A stretch of DNA of 64,000 nt, taken from positions 2,418,001 through 2,482,000 of the forward strand of contig NC_002678.2 of assembly GCF_000009625.1 (NCBI RefSeq), in the 5' to 3' direction. The notes below the pieces were generated by a model that saw only the letters and a program-made list of their open reading frames with translations, was not told the origin of the DNA and did not search any database. Made by a program: the position numbers and the translations under genes. Positions 48,039 through 57,115 of the stretch are shown in pieces. The first letter of the stretch is position 1. Every line of letters begins with the position of its first letter. The DNA is from Mesorhizobium japonicum MAFF 303099. Its GTDB lineage: Bacteria; Pseudomonadota; Alphaproteobacteria; Rhizobiales; Rhizobiaceae.

Positions 48039-48884
48039 CTAGCCAAGTCTGAGGGCGATGACACCGGCAACGATGCTGAGCGCGGCGGCGCCGCGCCAGC
48101 CCGTCATCTTCTCGCCAAGCGCGTAGACCGAGATCAGCATGGCGAACAGGATCGAGGTTTCGCGCAGCGATGCCACCGAGGCGATCGGCGCCTTGGTCAT
48201 CGCCCACATCACGATCCAGTAGGCAGCGCCGCTGAGCACGCCGGTGAACAGCCCGGCCTTCCAGTCGCGCGCCAGCACGGGCAGTGACTGCGGTCCGCGG
48301 AAGACCACGCACAGCACCAGTGCCCACGTCGCGTCGCAGACGAACAGCCACGCCGCGTAGCTTTGCGCCGTCGCCGCCAGCCGCGCACCGCTGCCGTCGG
48401 ACAGAGTATAGCTGGCGATAAAGATCGAGGTGCCTAGCGCAAAACCGACCGCACGCAGGTTCAGCCTTTCCAGATGCGCGCCGCCGCGAAACGACATCAC
48501 CAGCGTGCCGGCCGACAAAAGCAGGATGCCGAGAATGGCAAACGGCGCCGGCACCTCCTGCACCACCACGATGCCACCAAGTGCTGCCAGCAAAGGTGCG
48601 GTGCCGCGCGCCAGCGGATAGGTCTGGGCGAAATCGCCGGCCCTGTAGGCGCCGATCAGGAAGGTTCGGTAGCCCATGTGGAAGACCACCGAAGCGAGAA
48701 TGAATGGCCAGACCTCGGCCTTCGGGAACTCGACGAAAGGCAGCACGAACAGCGCGGCAAACCCCATGCCCAATGTCATCAGCGTGATCGACAGGAAGCG
48801 GTCGAGATGCACCTTGACCAGTGCGTTCCAGATCGCGTGCATGGCGGCCGCGGCAAGCACCGCGAAGAACACGAAAAGCGTCAT
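48039..48884 (-). CDS. EamA/DMT-family transporter
   Basis: A 281-residue inner-membrane protein with ten predicted hydrophobic segments in two EamA repeats, typical of drug/metabolite exporters. The first segment is FFAVLAAAAMHAIWNALVK, and the second repeat ends with ALGEKMTGWRGAAALSIVAGVIAL. The start at 48884 (MTLFVFF) is favoured over the codon at 48911. It is convergent with the MFS gene (six bases between stops) and downstream of the EEP hydrolase gene. The substrate cannot be inferred. Confidence 0.87.
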   Translation of the reverse strand: MTLFVFFAVLAAAAMHAIWNALVKVHLDRFLSITLMTLGMGFAALFVLPFVEFPKAEVWPFILASVVFHMGYRTFLIGAYRAGDFAQTYPLARGTAPLLAALGGIVVVQEVPAPFAILGILLLSAGTLVMSFRGGAHLERLNLRAVGFALGTSIFIASYTLSDGSGARLAATAQSYAAWLFVCDATWALVLCVVFRGPQSLPVLARDWKAGLFTGVLSGAAYWIVMWAMTKAPIASVASLRETSILFAMLISVYALGEKMTGWRGAAALSIVAGVIALRLG

Positions 48885-48891
48885 TTCGGGT

Positions 48892-49800
48892 CTATCGACC
48901 TCCCGAGCCAAGCGGCGTTTCGAGATCGATGTCGACCCGGACCGGAAAGTGGTCGGACGCCATTTCGCCTATGTCGGATCTGACCGAGCGGACCCGCCTC
49001 GCGAACACCCCGCCGACGAAACAATGGTCGAGCCGGCGCTTTGCCAGCCTGCCGTCGATGATCTTCTCGTGGGTGTGGAAGTCACCAGCCAGCTCGATCG
49101 CCACGGCTGCGGCATCGACGAAGCCGTCGAGATAGGCCGCACCCCGATGATAGGGCGTGCGGCCGACGATGCGGCGGTATTCGGCGCTGCCCGGCTCCAT
49201 GTTGAAATCGCCCATCCAGATTGCCGCCAGCGGATTTTCCGGCTCGATCTCGCCGCTGGTCCAGTTGCGCGAAGGCTCGTCATCGATGCCGCTCCACGGC
49301 CCGCCTTCGGACGGCGCACGGCGGTGTTCGGCGAGCAGATAATCGATCTGCTCCAGCCGCTCTTCAGCGGCGATATGGGCGAGATGCAAGGACAGGACCC
49401 GCACCGGGCCAGCCGGCGTACGGATCATGCATTCGAGCGCCGCGTTGCGCGTGTTGAGTGGCCTGAGCGTCCGGCGCATCGGCAGTGCATGCAGGCGCGA
49501 CCAGACAATTGGCAGCTTCGACAAAACCATGGTGCCGAACTGCCGACGCCGATTGATCAGACGACCGTCGCGCCGCTCGCTGGCATCCATGTCGAAGGCC
49601 GGGCCGTAGACCCAGTGATACCCGGACAGCAGGCGCGACAGCAGCTCCGGCTGGTCGTCGAAACGGCTGCGCTGCCAGTGCCGCTCGACCTCCTGCAAGG
49701 CAATGATGTCGGCGCCGTCGACGATCCGCGCCGCGCGCGAAAGATCGTAGCGGCCGTCGCTGCCGAACCCGTACTGGATGTTGTAGCTGACCAGCTTCAT
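48892..49800 (-). CDS. Endonuclease/exonuclease/phosphatase-family hydrolase
   Basis: A 302-residue metal-dependent hydrolase of the EEP fold. Motifs in order are LVSYNIQYG, IIALQEVER (metal Glu), LSLHLAHI, IWMGDFNMEP (catalytic DxN) and MASDHFPVRVDI (catalytic DH). No signal peptide is seen, so it is cytosolic. The family includes DNA repair exonucleases, sphingomyelinases and phosphoesterases; the sequence does not decide. It is eight bases upstream of the DMT gene, so the two are probably co-transcribed. Confidence 0.88.
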   Translation of the reverse strand: MKLVSYNIQYGFGSDGRYDLSRAARIVDGADIIALQEVERHWQRSRFDDQPELLSRLLSGYHWVYGPAFDMDASERRDGRLINRRRQFGTMVLSKLPIVWSRLHALPMRRTLRPLNTRNAALECMIRTPAGPVRVLSLHLAHIAAEERLEQIDYLLAEHRRAPSEGGPWSGIDDEPSRNWTSGEIEPENPLAAIWMGDFNMEPGSAEYRRIVGRTPYHRGAAYLDGFVDAAAVAIELAGDFHTHEKIIDGRLAKRRLDHCFVGGVFARRVRSVRSDIGEMASDHFPVRVDIDLETPLGSGGR

Positions 49801-49911
49801 TGCTTACCCGGCTCACCTTCGGTGATGGCAGTAGCGGCTCAGTGGATTGCTTGCAACGAGAACGCAAGCGGCTTGTGCCAGGAGCGTCCCCCTGCCCCGC
49901 CGCGCGATCTT

Positions 49912-51465
49912 CTAATCTGTCGTCAACGGCTGGAATCGTCCCGCTGGCGACGCCGCCAGTTCCGCCCAGTCGATTTCCTCTTCCAACCGGTGGTAGGCCT
50001 CGTCGCCGATCGTGCCGTTGCTGCGCAATTCCTCCAGCGTGTCGCGTTGACGGTTGATGGCGTAGAGGCGCAGCCGGTCATATTCGGTTGCCGCCTGTGC
50101 GTCTTCCGGGTTTTCCGCAATCACGCGCTGGGCCTCGTACTGCTCGCGCACAACAGCCGCCGCAGCCGATGTCTTGCGGCTCAGCACGTCGAGTGCCGCC
50201 TGCATGACGGCAACACGCGCTTGCGCAACCTCATTGTCGATCGTTCTGTCCGGGTCGAAGTCGAGTATCCGCAGCAAAGGCTTCAGCGTCATCCCCTGCA
50301 GCACCAGCGTGCCCAGAACCACCGCGAAGGCGGCAAGCACGATCGGGTCACGCCCGGGAAAGCCGGCCGGCAGCGCAATGGCCACCACCAGCGTCACCAG
50401 CCCCCGCATGCCGCACCAGCCGACCAGCACGGCCCCGCCAAATGTTGGCAAATCCCGCTTTTTGTCTTCGCTGCCGACGCGGGCAAACCACCGTATGATC
50501 GCGACGTAGCTCGCCACCCAGACAAGGCGTGCCACGATGACGACAACCAGCACAGTTGCGGCAAACAGAAAGGCCTCACCTTGTCCTTCGCCGGAAAGCC
50601 GGCCGACGATCGACCGTGCCTGCAGGCCCATCAGCACGAAAGCCAGCACGTTGAGAACGAACACCGCCGACTCCCAGACTGAATAGGTGCTCACACGACG
50701 TCGCGCCGACATGCGGCGCGGCGCCCTGCGCGCAATCGTGATGGCATAGACGACGATGGTGATGATGGCGGAAAGGCCGAGCTTGTCGGCCAGTATCCAC
50801 ACGCCGAATGTCCCGGCGAACTGCACCACGGTGCTGCTCGCCGCATCCTCGATGCGGGTAAGCGTCAGCAGCGAGAGGCGGCCAAGCAGGTAACCGGCGA
50901 TCAGGCTGCCGATCGTTGACAGCAGGATCACCGGAATGGCGTTGCTCAGCATGATCGAGCCGAGTGCCGCCGACACCGCCAGCCGGTAGATCAAGAGCGC
51001 GGTGGCATCGTTGAGCAGGCTTTCGCCCTGCAGGATGGCGGTGATGCGGTGCGGCACCTTGAATTGCCCGAGCACGGCGGATGCCGCCACCGCATCCGGC
51101 GGCGCGACGATGGCGCCGAGCGCGATTGCCGCGGCGATCGGCAGGCCGGCCATCTTCCAGCCGACGAAGGCAACCACGACAGTGGTGAAGACGACGGCGC
51201 CAAGCGCCAAAAGCAGCAGCGACAGCCGGTAGCGCTTCAGGTCGCGCAGCGACGTGTCATAGGCGGCATCGAGAAGCACCGGCGCGATGAACAGGGCAAG
51301 CGCCAGTTCCGGATCGATCTCGATCATTGGTGCGCCAGGCACGAAGGCGATGCCAACCCCGGCCAAGGCCAGCAGCGACGGATAGGGGACCTCCAGCCGT
51401 CGCGACAGCGCCGTCAGCGCGACAGCAGTCAGAAGCAGGACAAGGGTGAGTTCAAAAAGGGCCAT
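49912..51465 (-). CDS. Na+/H+ antiporter, CPA1 family
   Basis: A 517-residue membrane exchanger with about 12 hydrophobic segments followed by a soluble C-terminal tail of about 130 residues. The ion-binding region APPDAVAASAVL, GESLLNDATALLIYR and GWCGMRGLVTLVVAIALP are conserved CPA1 marks. The tail (from VAQARVAVMQ) resembles NhaP-type regulatory tails with coiled-coil tendency. Its role is Na+ or K+ and pH homeostasis. It begins 111 bases upstream of the hydrolase gene on the same strand. Confidence 0.92.
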   Translation of the reverse strand: MALFELTLVLLLTAVALTALSRRLEVPYPSLLALAGVGIAFVPGAPMIEIDPELALALFIAPVLLDAAYDTSLRDLKRYRLSLLLLALGAVVFTTVVVAFVGWKMAGLPIAAAIALGAIVAPPDAVAASAVLGQFKVPHRITAILQGESLLNDATALLIYRLAVSAALGSIMLSNAIPVILLSTIGSLIAGYLLGRLSLLTLTRIEDAASSTVVQFAGTFGVWILADKLGLSAIITIVVYAITIARRAPRRMSARRRVSTYSVWESAVFVLNVLAFVLMGLQARSIVGRLSGEGQGEAFLFAATVLVVVIVARLVWVASYVAIIRWFARVGSEDKKRDLPTFGGAVLVGWCGMRGLVTLVVAIALPAGFPGRDPIVLAAFAVVLGTLVLQGMTLKPLLRILDFDPDRTIDNEVAQARVAVMQAALDVLSRKTSAAAAVVREQYEAQRVIAENPEDAQAATEYDRLRLYAINRQRDTLEELRSNGTIGDEAYHRLEEEIDWAELAASPAGRFQPLTTD

Positions 51466-51574
51466 GGGTCATCGTAGCGGCGAAGAGCGACGGTTGGCAG
51501 TACCCCGGGGCAGGATACTGTTGATTGTCGAAGCCTTGGCCTGGGATATAAAAGCGATCAACTGAGGTCGGCGC

Positions 51575-51640
51575 TGCCCCTCATTGCCCTGCCGGGCATT
51601 TCTCCCCGCATAGTGACGGGGAGAAAGACGCCGTCACTGA
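51575..51640. repeat. Rhizobial palindromic repeat (TTTCTCCCCG type)
   Basis: TTTCTCCCCG (51599-51608) and CGGGGAGAAA (51617-51626) form a perfect 10-bp stem with an 8-base loop. Flanking TGCCCTGCCGGGCA gives a second palindrome, and GACGCCGTCACT follows. The string resembles a repeat I recall from many rhizobial intergenic regions. It lies in the 233-base gap upstream of the antiporter and downstream of the ABC ATPase gene, where it could end the ABC transcript. Confidence 0.6.
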
Positions 51641-51698
51641 GGGTTTGCCAACGGCCGGTGCGGCGCATCAAAGACCGCTACGGATGACGTTCGCTCCG

Positions 51699-52763
51699 CT
51701 AGTGCAGCACCAGCATGTCGCCCGAAGAGAACGAAATCTCGGCCTTCTCGCCGACGGCGGGCGGCGGGGTGGCCGAGTTGTTGAACGTGTCGAGCGACAC
51801 CGTATTGCCGCCGATGCCGACGCGGACCCGGATCACCGAGCCGAGGAAATGCACTTCGGATATCTCTCCGGTCAGGCTGGAGTCACGGCCAGGCTGGCGG
51901 CCAAGCGAGATCGCTTCCGGCCGCAGGGCCAGCGACAGCGTGTCGCCGGACTTCGAGCCGTTGAGCTTGCCCTTGAGCGAGACTTCCTGCGTGTTGACCT
52001 GAACCGTGCCGGCCGCGGCATCGGTGACCTTGCCTTCGAGCACGTTGAGCGTGCCGACAAAATTGGCGACGAATTTGGTCGCCGGCCGGTTGTAGATCTC
52101 GAACGGCGTGCCGACCTGCTCGGCCTTGCCGCCATACATGACGGCGATGCGGTCGGAGATCGACAGCGCCTCTTCCTGATCGTGCGTGACGAAGATGGTG
52201 GTGATGCCGAGCTTCTTCTGGATCGAGCGGATTTCCTCACGCAGCGACACGCGCACCTTGGCGTCCAGCGCCGACAGCGGCTCGTCGAGCAAAAGCAGCT
52301 TCGGCTTCGGCGCGATCGCGCGCGCCAGCGCGATGCGCTGCTGCTGGCCGCCCGAGAGTTGGTAGGGATAGCGGTCCGCCATCTGCGGCAGCTTGATGAT
52401 GCCGAGCATCTCGGCGACACGGGCATCGATGTCCGCCCTGGGCATGCCGGCGACCTTCAGGCCGAAGCCTATATTTTGCGCCACGGTAAGGTTCGGGAAC
52501 AGCGCGTAGGCCTGGAACACCATGCCGACATTACGCTGGTTGGGCTTCAGCCGGGTGATGTCCTTGCCAGCTACGACGATCTTGCCGGCTGTCGGCTCCT
52601 CGAAGCCGGCCACCATGCGCAGCACGGTGGTTTTGCCGCAGCCGGACGGCCCGAGGAACGAGACGAATTCACCCGGCTCGACGTCGAGATTGAAATCCTC
52701 CACCACCGTGGTGGCACCGAAGGATTTTCGCACGTGCTGGATGGAGAGAAACGGATCGGCCAT
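51699..52763 (-). CDS. ABC transporter ATP-binding protein (FbpC/PotA type)
   Basis: A 354-residue ATPase. Walker A is GPSGCGKTTVLRM, the Q-loop is FQAYALFPNLTV, the signature is LSGGQQQRIALARAI, Walker B is LLLLDEPLSALDAKVR and the H-loop is VTHDQEEALSISD. A C-terminal TOBE_2 domain follows (LALRPEAISL). It is the last gene of a binding protein-permease-permease-ATPase operon read on the minus strand, 30 bases after the second permease. Confidence 0.94.
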   Translation of the reverse strand: MADPFLSIQHVRKSFGATTVVEDFNLDVEPGEFVSFLGPSGCGKTTVLRMVAGFEEPTAGKIVVAGKDITRLKPNQRNVGMVFQAYALFPNLTVAQNIGFGLKVAGMPRADIDARVAEMLGIIKLPQMADRYPYQLSGGQQQRIALARAIAPKPKLLLLDEPLSALDAKVRVSLREEIRSIQKKLGITTIFVTHDQEEALSISDRIAVMYGGKAEQVGTPFEIYNRPATKFVANFVGTLNVLEGKVTDAAAGTVQVNTQEVSLKGKLNGSKSGDTLSLALRPEAISLGRQPGRDSSLTGEISEVHFLGSVIRVRVGIGGNTVSLDTFNNSATPPPAVGEKAEISFSSGDMLVLH

Positions 52764-52793
52764 GGTGTTGTTCTTTCGATCAGTACTTTTCGA

Positions 52794-53585
52794 TCAATTG
52801 GGGCGGTTCGCCGAGCGCGGCGCGAAGCGGGACAGGATCTGGATCAGCGACATGCAGCCCCAGGTGATGGCGAAAGCTATGATGGCAAGGGCTGCCGGCT
52901 CATAGGCGCGGTTGGCGCCGATGTTCTGCAGATAAGGACCAAAGGCGGGCCGATTGAGCAGGCTGGCCATGGTGAACTCGCCAATGACGATCGCGAAGGT
53001 CAGGAACGCACCCGACAACACCGCGATCAGCACGTTGGGCAGGATAACGCGCGTGATGATCGTCGACCAGCCGGCGCCAAGGATCTGCGCCGCCTCCGTC
53101 AGCGTCCGCACGTCAATGGTCCTAAGCCCGGTGTCGACCGCACGGTACATATAGGGCAGCGACAGCGTGGCATAGCCGATGACCAGCAGGGCGTTCGTAC
53201 CGGCGTCGCTTGCCAGGAACGGCAGCGGCGAATTCGATCCGTACATTCTGATATAGCCGAAGACGATGACGATTGCCGGGATAACCAGCGGCAGCAGCGT
53301 GATGAACTCGACGATTGGGCGCAGCTGTGGCAGGCGCAGCCGAATCCAGTAGGCGGCGGGCACGACGATCAGCACGCCGAGAATGATGGTGAAAACGGCG
53401 GCAAGCACCGAATAGCCGAACGAAGCCTGGAAGCGTGCATCGCCCAGCACGACCTTGTAGGCGTCAAAGGAATAGACGCCGCGCCGCATACGCATGGAGA
53501 ACTCCACCGTCGCGATCAGCGGGATGAAGAAATAGGCCGCACCCAGCGCGAAAACGATCCAGGCCCAGAACTTTCCCGACTTCAT
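52794..53585 (-). CDS. ABC transporter permease 2 (PotC/FbpB-like)
   Basis: A 263-residue permease with about six hydrophobic segments, starting FWAWIVFALGAAYFFIPLIA. The coupling loop EAAQILGAGWSTIITRVILPN binds the ATPase. The start at 53585 (MKSGKFW) overlaps the upstream permease stop by four bases (ATGA), which fixes it; the longer open frame is not real. It pairs with permease 1. Confidence 0.93.
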   Translation of the reverse strand: MKSGKFWAWIVFALGAAYFFIPLIATVEFSMRMRRGVYSFDAYKVVLGDARFQASFGYSVLAAVFTIILGVLIVVPAAYWIRLRLPQLRPIVEFITLLPLVIPAIVIVFGYIRMYGSNSPLPFLASDAGTNALLVIGYATLSLPYMYRAVDTGLRTIDVRTLTEAAQILGAGWSTIITRVILPNVLIAVLSGAFLTFAIVIGEFTMASLLNRPAFGPYLQNIGANRAYEPAALAIIAFAITWGCMSLIQILSRFAPRSANRPN

Positions 53586-54496
53586 TTCAGCCACCTCTCG
53601 GAACGGGTCCGGAACCAGATGTAGAAGACATTGGCCAGGCCGGTGATGAAGATCATGCCGAAGGCGATCGCATAGCCAAGATGGGCATTGTGCAGCACGT
53701 CGCCCCGAATTTGCGCATAGAGCAGGATCGGCACGATGTTGAGCGACGAGCCGGTCAGCGCATAAGCGGTGGCGATGGCGCCGAAGGCGTTGGCGAACAG
53801 CAGTATGACCGTACCGAGGAAGCTCGGCCAGATCACCGGGATGACCACCATGCGCCAGTATTGCGCCATGGTCGCGCCCAGCGTCGCGGCGGCCTCGCCC
53901 CACTCCTTCTTCAAGCCGTCGATTGCCGGCACGATAATCACCACCATCAGCGGAATCTGGAAGTAGACGTAGGTCAGCGTCAGCCCCCAGAACGACAGGA
54001 TGTTGAAGCCGTGGGCGTAAATATTGAGGCCGAACAGGGTGTTCAGGAGCACCGTCGCAAGGCCGAGCCTACCGAGCGTGGCGAGAAAGGCGAAGGCCAG
54101 CGGCACGCCGGCGAAATTGGAAGCGACACCGGAGAAGGTCAGCGTAGCCGAGCGTATCCACTCCGGCAGACCGCCGCGCACGATGGCGATGGCGATGGCG
54201 AGACCGGCGAAGGCGCCAATCAACGATGAGGCAAGGCTGACCTTGATCGAGATCCAGTAGGCGGCAACGATCGACGGCTGCGCCAGTGCTGCGATGTTTT
54301 CGAGGGTGAACTCACCCGCATCATTCTGGAATGCGCCCAGCATCAGATAGAGCGTGGGCAGGATCAGGAACATGATGGCGAAGATGAAGAATGGCGCAAC
54401 GCCAAGCCACTGCGTCGGCAGCCTCATGCTGCGCGCCTCGGCGGGAGGCGCGGTCTTCCCGGCAACAGCGTGGTCGGACATTGAGATATCGGTCAT
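53582..54496 (-). CDS. ABC transporter permease 1 (PotB/FbpB-like)
   Basis: A 304-residue permease. A cytosolic N-terminal stretch of about 30 residues is followed by about six hydrophobic segments (first LGVAPFFIFAIMFLILPTLYLML). The coupling loop is EAAATLGATMAQYWRMVVIPV. The start at 54496 (MTDISMS) is favoured; ATG 54481 is an alternative. A terminator-like hairpin (54534-54562) separates it from the binding-protein gene. Confidence 0.92.
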   Translation of the reverse strand: MTDISMSDHAVAGKTAPPAEARSMRLPTQWLGVAPFFIFAIMFLILPTLYLMLGAFQNDAGEFTLENIAALAQPSIVAAYWISIKVSLASSLIGAFAGLAIAIAIVRGGLPEWIRSATLTFSGVASNFAGVPLAFAFLATLGRLGLATVLLNTLFGLNIYAHGFNILSFWGLTLTYVYFQIPLMVVIIVPAIDGLKKEWGEAAATLGATMAQYWRMVVIPVIWPSFLGTVILLFANAFGAIATAYALTGSSLNIVPILLYAQIRGDVLHNAHLGYAIAFGMIFITGLANVFYIWFRTRSERWLK

Positions 54497-54533
54497 GCGC
54501 CGGCTACCGTCTTCGAGAGAAAGACTTTGAGAG

Positions 54534-54562
54534 AAAAACCGGGCGGCCGTGAAGCCACCCGG
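54534..54562 (-). terminator. Intra-operon attenuator after binding-protein gene
   Basis: On the minus strand CCGGGTGGC and GCCGCCCGG form a 9-bp stem with one G-T wobble and a 6-base loop, followed by TTTTT. It begins 13 bases after the binding-protein stop. It should end most transcripts, leaving a smaller share for the permeases and ATPase. Confidence 0.85.
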
Positions 54563-54574
54563 TGATTTCAACTG

Positions 54575-55681
54575 TTACTTAACGTTGGCGCCGACAACGG
54601 CGTCCCAGTTCTTGGTGATGGCTTCCTTGGCCTTGCCCTGCTCGTCGAGCGTCGGGAACACCGCTGCCGCATAGGACTCAGCAGGCGGCAGCTTGGCCAG
54701 CACGTCCGCCGGGATCTTGCCGTTCTTGGCCAGATCGTTGAAGCGGATCGGGTGGCAATAGCCCTTCAGCCAGGCGATCTGGCCTTCGTCGGAATACAGG
54801 TATTCCAGCCAGAGCTTGGCCGCATTCGGGTGCGGCGCGAAGGCGCTGATTGCCTGCACGTAGACACCGGCGACGACACCTGTCTTCGGCACGACGACGT
54901 CGACGGGCGGGTTGCCCTTCAGCGTGTCGCGACCGGCGAGCGCATTGTAGTCCCAGGTGACGAGGATCGGGGTCTGGCCCTGGGCCAGCGTCGCGGCCTT
55001 GCCAATGACCGGCACGAAATTGCCAGCGGCGTTGAGTTTCTTGAAGAAGTCGAGGCCAGCCGTGCCGGCGGCTTCGCCAGCTGCCGCACCACCGGAAAGG
55101 CCGGCGGCGTAGACCGCCTGGATGGCCTGGTTCGAAGCGCGCGGATCACCGGCAAGTGCGACCGAGTTGGCGAATTCCGGCTTCAGCAGGTCGGCCCAGT
55201 CCGTCGGCGAAACCTTCACCAGGTCCTTGTTCACCTGGAAGGAAAGCACACCGTAGTAATCGCCCGTCCAGAAGCCGTCGGCGTCCTTGGCGGTGTCGGG
55301 GATCGAGTCCCAGGTCGACACCTTGTAAGCCTGGATCAGACCGTCCTTCTTGGCGGACGGACCGAAAGACAGGCCGACGTCGATGACGTCGGGAGCCTGC
55401 GGGCCCTTGTTGTCCTTGTTGGCCTTGATCGCCTCGACCTCGTCGCCGGAGCCGGCATCGGGGTTGAGCTCGTTGATGGTGATTTCCGGATACTTCGCCT
55501 TGAAGCCGGCGATGACGTCGCCGTAACCGCACCAGTCATGCGGCAGCGCGATGGTGGTGAGCTGGCCTTCAGCCTTCGCGGCCTTGACGAGATCGTCCAG
55601 CGAAGCCGCGGACGAAATCACCGACGACACCATAAGGGTCGCGGCCGAGAGGGAAAGCACCTTCCCCGTGAATTTGAACAT
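54575..55681 (-). CDS. ABC transporter substrate-binding protein (Fe3+/polyamine/phosphonate type)
   Basis: A 368-residue periplasmic protein. A signal peptide ends near ISSAAS (about residue 27). The mature domain has the COG1840/PotD-like layout: LTTIALPHDWCGYGDVIAGFKAKYP, DVIDVGLSFGPSAKKDGLI, WTGDYYGVLSFQVN and ILVTWDYNALAG. This group binds ferric ion, polyamines, thiamine or phosphonates, and the sequence alone does not choose. Three Pho-box-like direct repeats lie upstream, which favours a phosphorus-linked ligand. Read on the minus strand, the iron alcohol dehydrogenase gene lies 243 bases upstream. Confidence 0.88.
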   Translation of the reverse strand: MFKFTGKVLSLSAATLMVSSVISSAASLDDLVKAAKAEGQLTTIALPHDWCGYGDVIAGFKAKYPEITINELNPDAGSGDEVEAIKANKDNKGPQAPDVIDVGLSFGPSAKKDGLIQAYKVSTWDSIPDTAKDADGFWTGDYYGVLSFQVNKDLVKVSPTDWADLLKPEFANSVALAGDPRASNQAIQAVYAAGLSGGAAAGEAAGTAGLDFFKKLNAAGNFVPVIGKAATLAQGQTPILVTWDYNALAGRDTLKGNPPVDVVVPKTGVVAGVYVQAISAFAPHPNAAKLWLEYLYSDEGQIAWLKGYCHPIRFNDLAKNGKIPADVLAKLPPAESYAAAVFPTLDEQGKAKEAITKNWDAVVGANVK

Positions 55682-55738
55682 GTGTTCTCTCCGTTGAACT
55701 GACGCCGTTGGACGCCTGCGATGCGGTATCGTTTTGAT

Positions 55739-55767
55739 GTGACAGCCAGATGAAAGCTTTATGAAAC
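55739..55767 (-). promoter_or_regulatory. Candidate triple Pho box (PhoB-binding repeats)
   Basis: Read on the minus strand, three 7-base direct repeats lie at an exact 11-base period: GTTTCAT (55767-55761), CTTTCAT (55756-55750) and CTGTCAC (55745-55739), each separated by 4 bases. The rhizobial Pho-box unit is CTGTCAT with 4-base spacers. The box ends about 58 bases upstream of the binding-protein ATG, a proper place for PhoB activation. Confidence 0.65.
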
Positions 55768-55924
55768 CATTGGCCGGCAGCAGAAAAAGTTAACTCTTTT
55801 TAACGGGCTGTAGCAATTAGCCATCACTTATTTTTCCGGCTAATCACTTTCAGCCTTGCATTTCATCCTTTCCCCCTTGGTTAGCCCTGATTTTCCAGAT
55901 CAATTTCCGGCGATGACGAGACCG

Positions 55925-57097
55925 TCAGATCGTGCCGGCGATAGCGTTTTCCAGCAGCGTCAGCGCCGCCTTCTTGGTCAGCTTGACCGGGTTGCCGCCG
56001 GCGGTCGGATCGACCACCGCCATGTCGGCGATCAGCGCCTTGCGCTTCTTGTCCATGTCGAGCCCCTTGATCAGGCCCGGCAGCGCGTGCGGCACCTTCA
56101 ACTCCTTGCGCAGCTTGATGATCGCCTTGGCGAAGCCGTCGAAGCCGCCCTTGATGCCGCAATAGGCGGCGAGCCGGGCGATACGCTCCTCGATGGAGTC
56201 ACGATTGAAGGCGAGCACATAAGGCATGAACACCGCATTGGTCATGCCGTGATGGGTGTCGTAGAGCGCGCCGATCGGGTGCGACAGCGAGTGGATGGCG
56301 CCCAGCCCCTTCTGGAAGGCGGCGGCGCCCATGGCGGCCGCGCTCATCATATGGGCACGCGCGACCAGGTCCTTGCCGTTGGCATAGGCCTTCGGCAGGT
56401 TTTCAAACACCAGCCGGATGCCTTCCACCGCGATGCCGTCAGCCATCGGATGGTAACCCGGCGCGCAATAGGCCTCGAGGCAGTGGGCAAGCGCATCCAT
56501 GCCGGTGCCGGCGGTGATGAAGGCGGGCATGCCGACCGACAGTTCCGGATCGGCAATGACGATCGCCGGCAAGAGCTTCGGATGGAAGATGACCTTCTTG
56601 GTGTGCGTCTCCTCATTGGTGATGACGCCGGCGCGGCCGACTTCCGAGCCGGTGCCGGCCGTCGTCGGCACGGCGATGATCGGCGCGATCGCATCCGAAT
56701 TGGCGCGCGTCCACCAGTCGCCGACATCCTCGAAATCCCACACCGGCCGCGTCTGGCCGGCCTGGAAGGCGATCAGCTTGCCGAGATCGAGCGCCGAGCC
56801 GCCGCCGAAGGCGATGACGCCGTCATGCTTGCCCTTCTTGAACACGGCGATGCCGGCGGTGAGGTTGGAATCGACCGGATTCGGCTTCACCTCGGAAAAC
56901 ACACCGTAAGGCACCTTGGCATCGTCGAGGATCTTCAGCGTCGAAGCGACGACCGGCAGTTTCGCCAGGCCCGGATCGGTGACGAAGAGCGGCCGCTTGA
57001 TACCGGTGGCCTCGAGCACCTCAGGCAATTCCTTGATACGCCCGGCGCCGAAGCGGACGGTGGTGGGGTAGTTCCATTTGGAGATGAGTTTGGACAT
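55925..57097 (-). CDS. Iron-containing alcohol dehydrogenase
   Basis: A 390-residue group III alcohol dehydrogenase using Fe2+ and NAD(P). The cofactor motif FGGGSALDLGK and PTTAGTGSEVGRAGV are present. The metal ligands fit: Asp and His in MDALAHCLEAY, His in HSLSHPIGALYD and His in THHGMTN. It is the last gene of the packed minus-strand unit, 18 bases after the aldehyde dehydrogenase stop. The pair would convert an alcohol group to a carboxylate in two steps. Confidence 0.93.
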   Translation of the reverse strand: MSKLISKWNYPTTVRFGAGRIKELPEVLEATGIKRPLFVTDPGLAKLPVVASTLKILDDAKVPYGVFSEVKPNPVDSNLTAGIAVFKKGKHDGVIAFGGGSALDLGKLIAFQAGQTRPVWDFEDVGDWWTRANSDAIAPIIAVPTTAGTGSEVGRAGVITNEETHTKKVIFHPKLLPAIVIADPELSVGMPAFITAGTGMDALAHCLEAYCAPGYHPMADGIAVEGIRLVFENLPKAYANGKDLVARAHMMSAAAMGAAAFQKGLGAIHSLSHPIGALYDTHHGMTNAVFMPYVLAFNRDSIEERIARLAAYCGIKGGFDGFAKAIIKLRKELKVPHALPGLIKGLDMDKKRKALIADMAVVDPTAGGNPVKLTKKAALTLLENAIAGTI

Positions 57098-57115
57098 TTT
57101 TTGTCTTTCGAAAAA

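Noticed and set aside
51466..51698. Gap between ABC ATPase and antiporter as a site for a small gene
   Set aside because: There is no ORF with a ribosome site and coding composition; it holds a palindromic repeat instead.
53586..53903. N-terminal extension of permease 2 to base 53903
   Set aside because: The extension is a shadow of permease 1; the ATG at 53585 overlaps its stop codon and begins a normal membrane protein.
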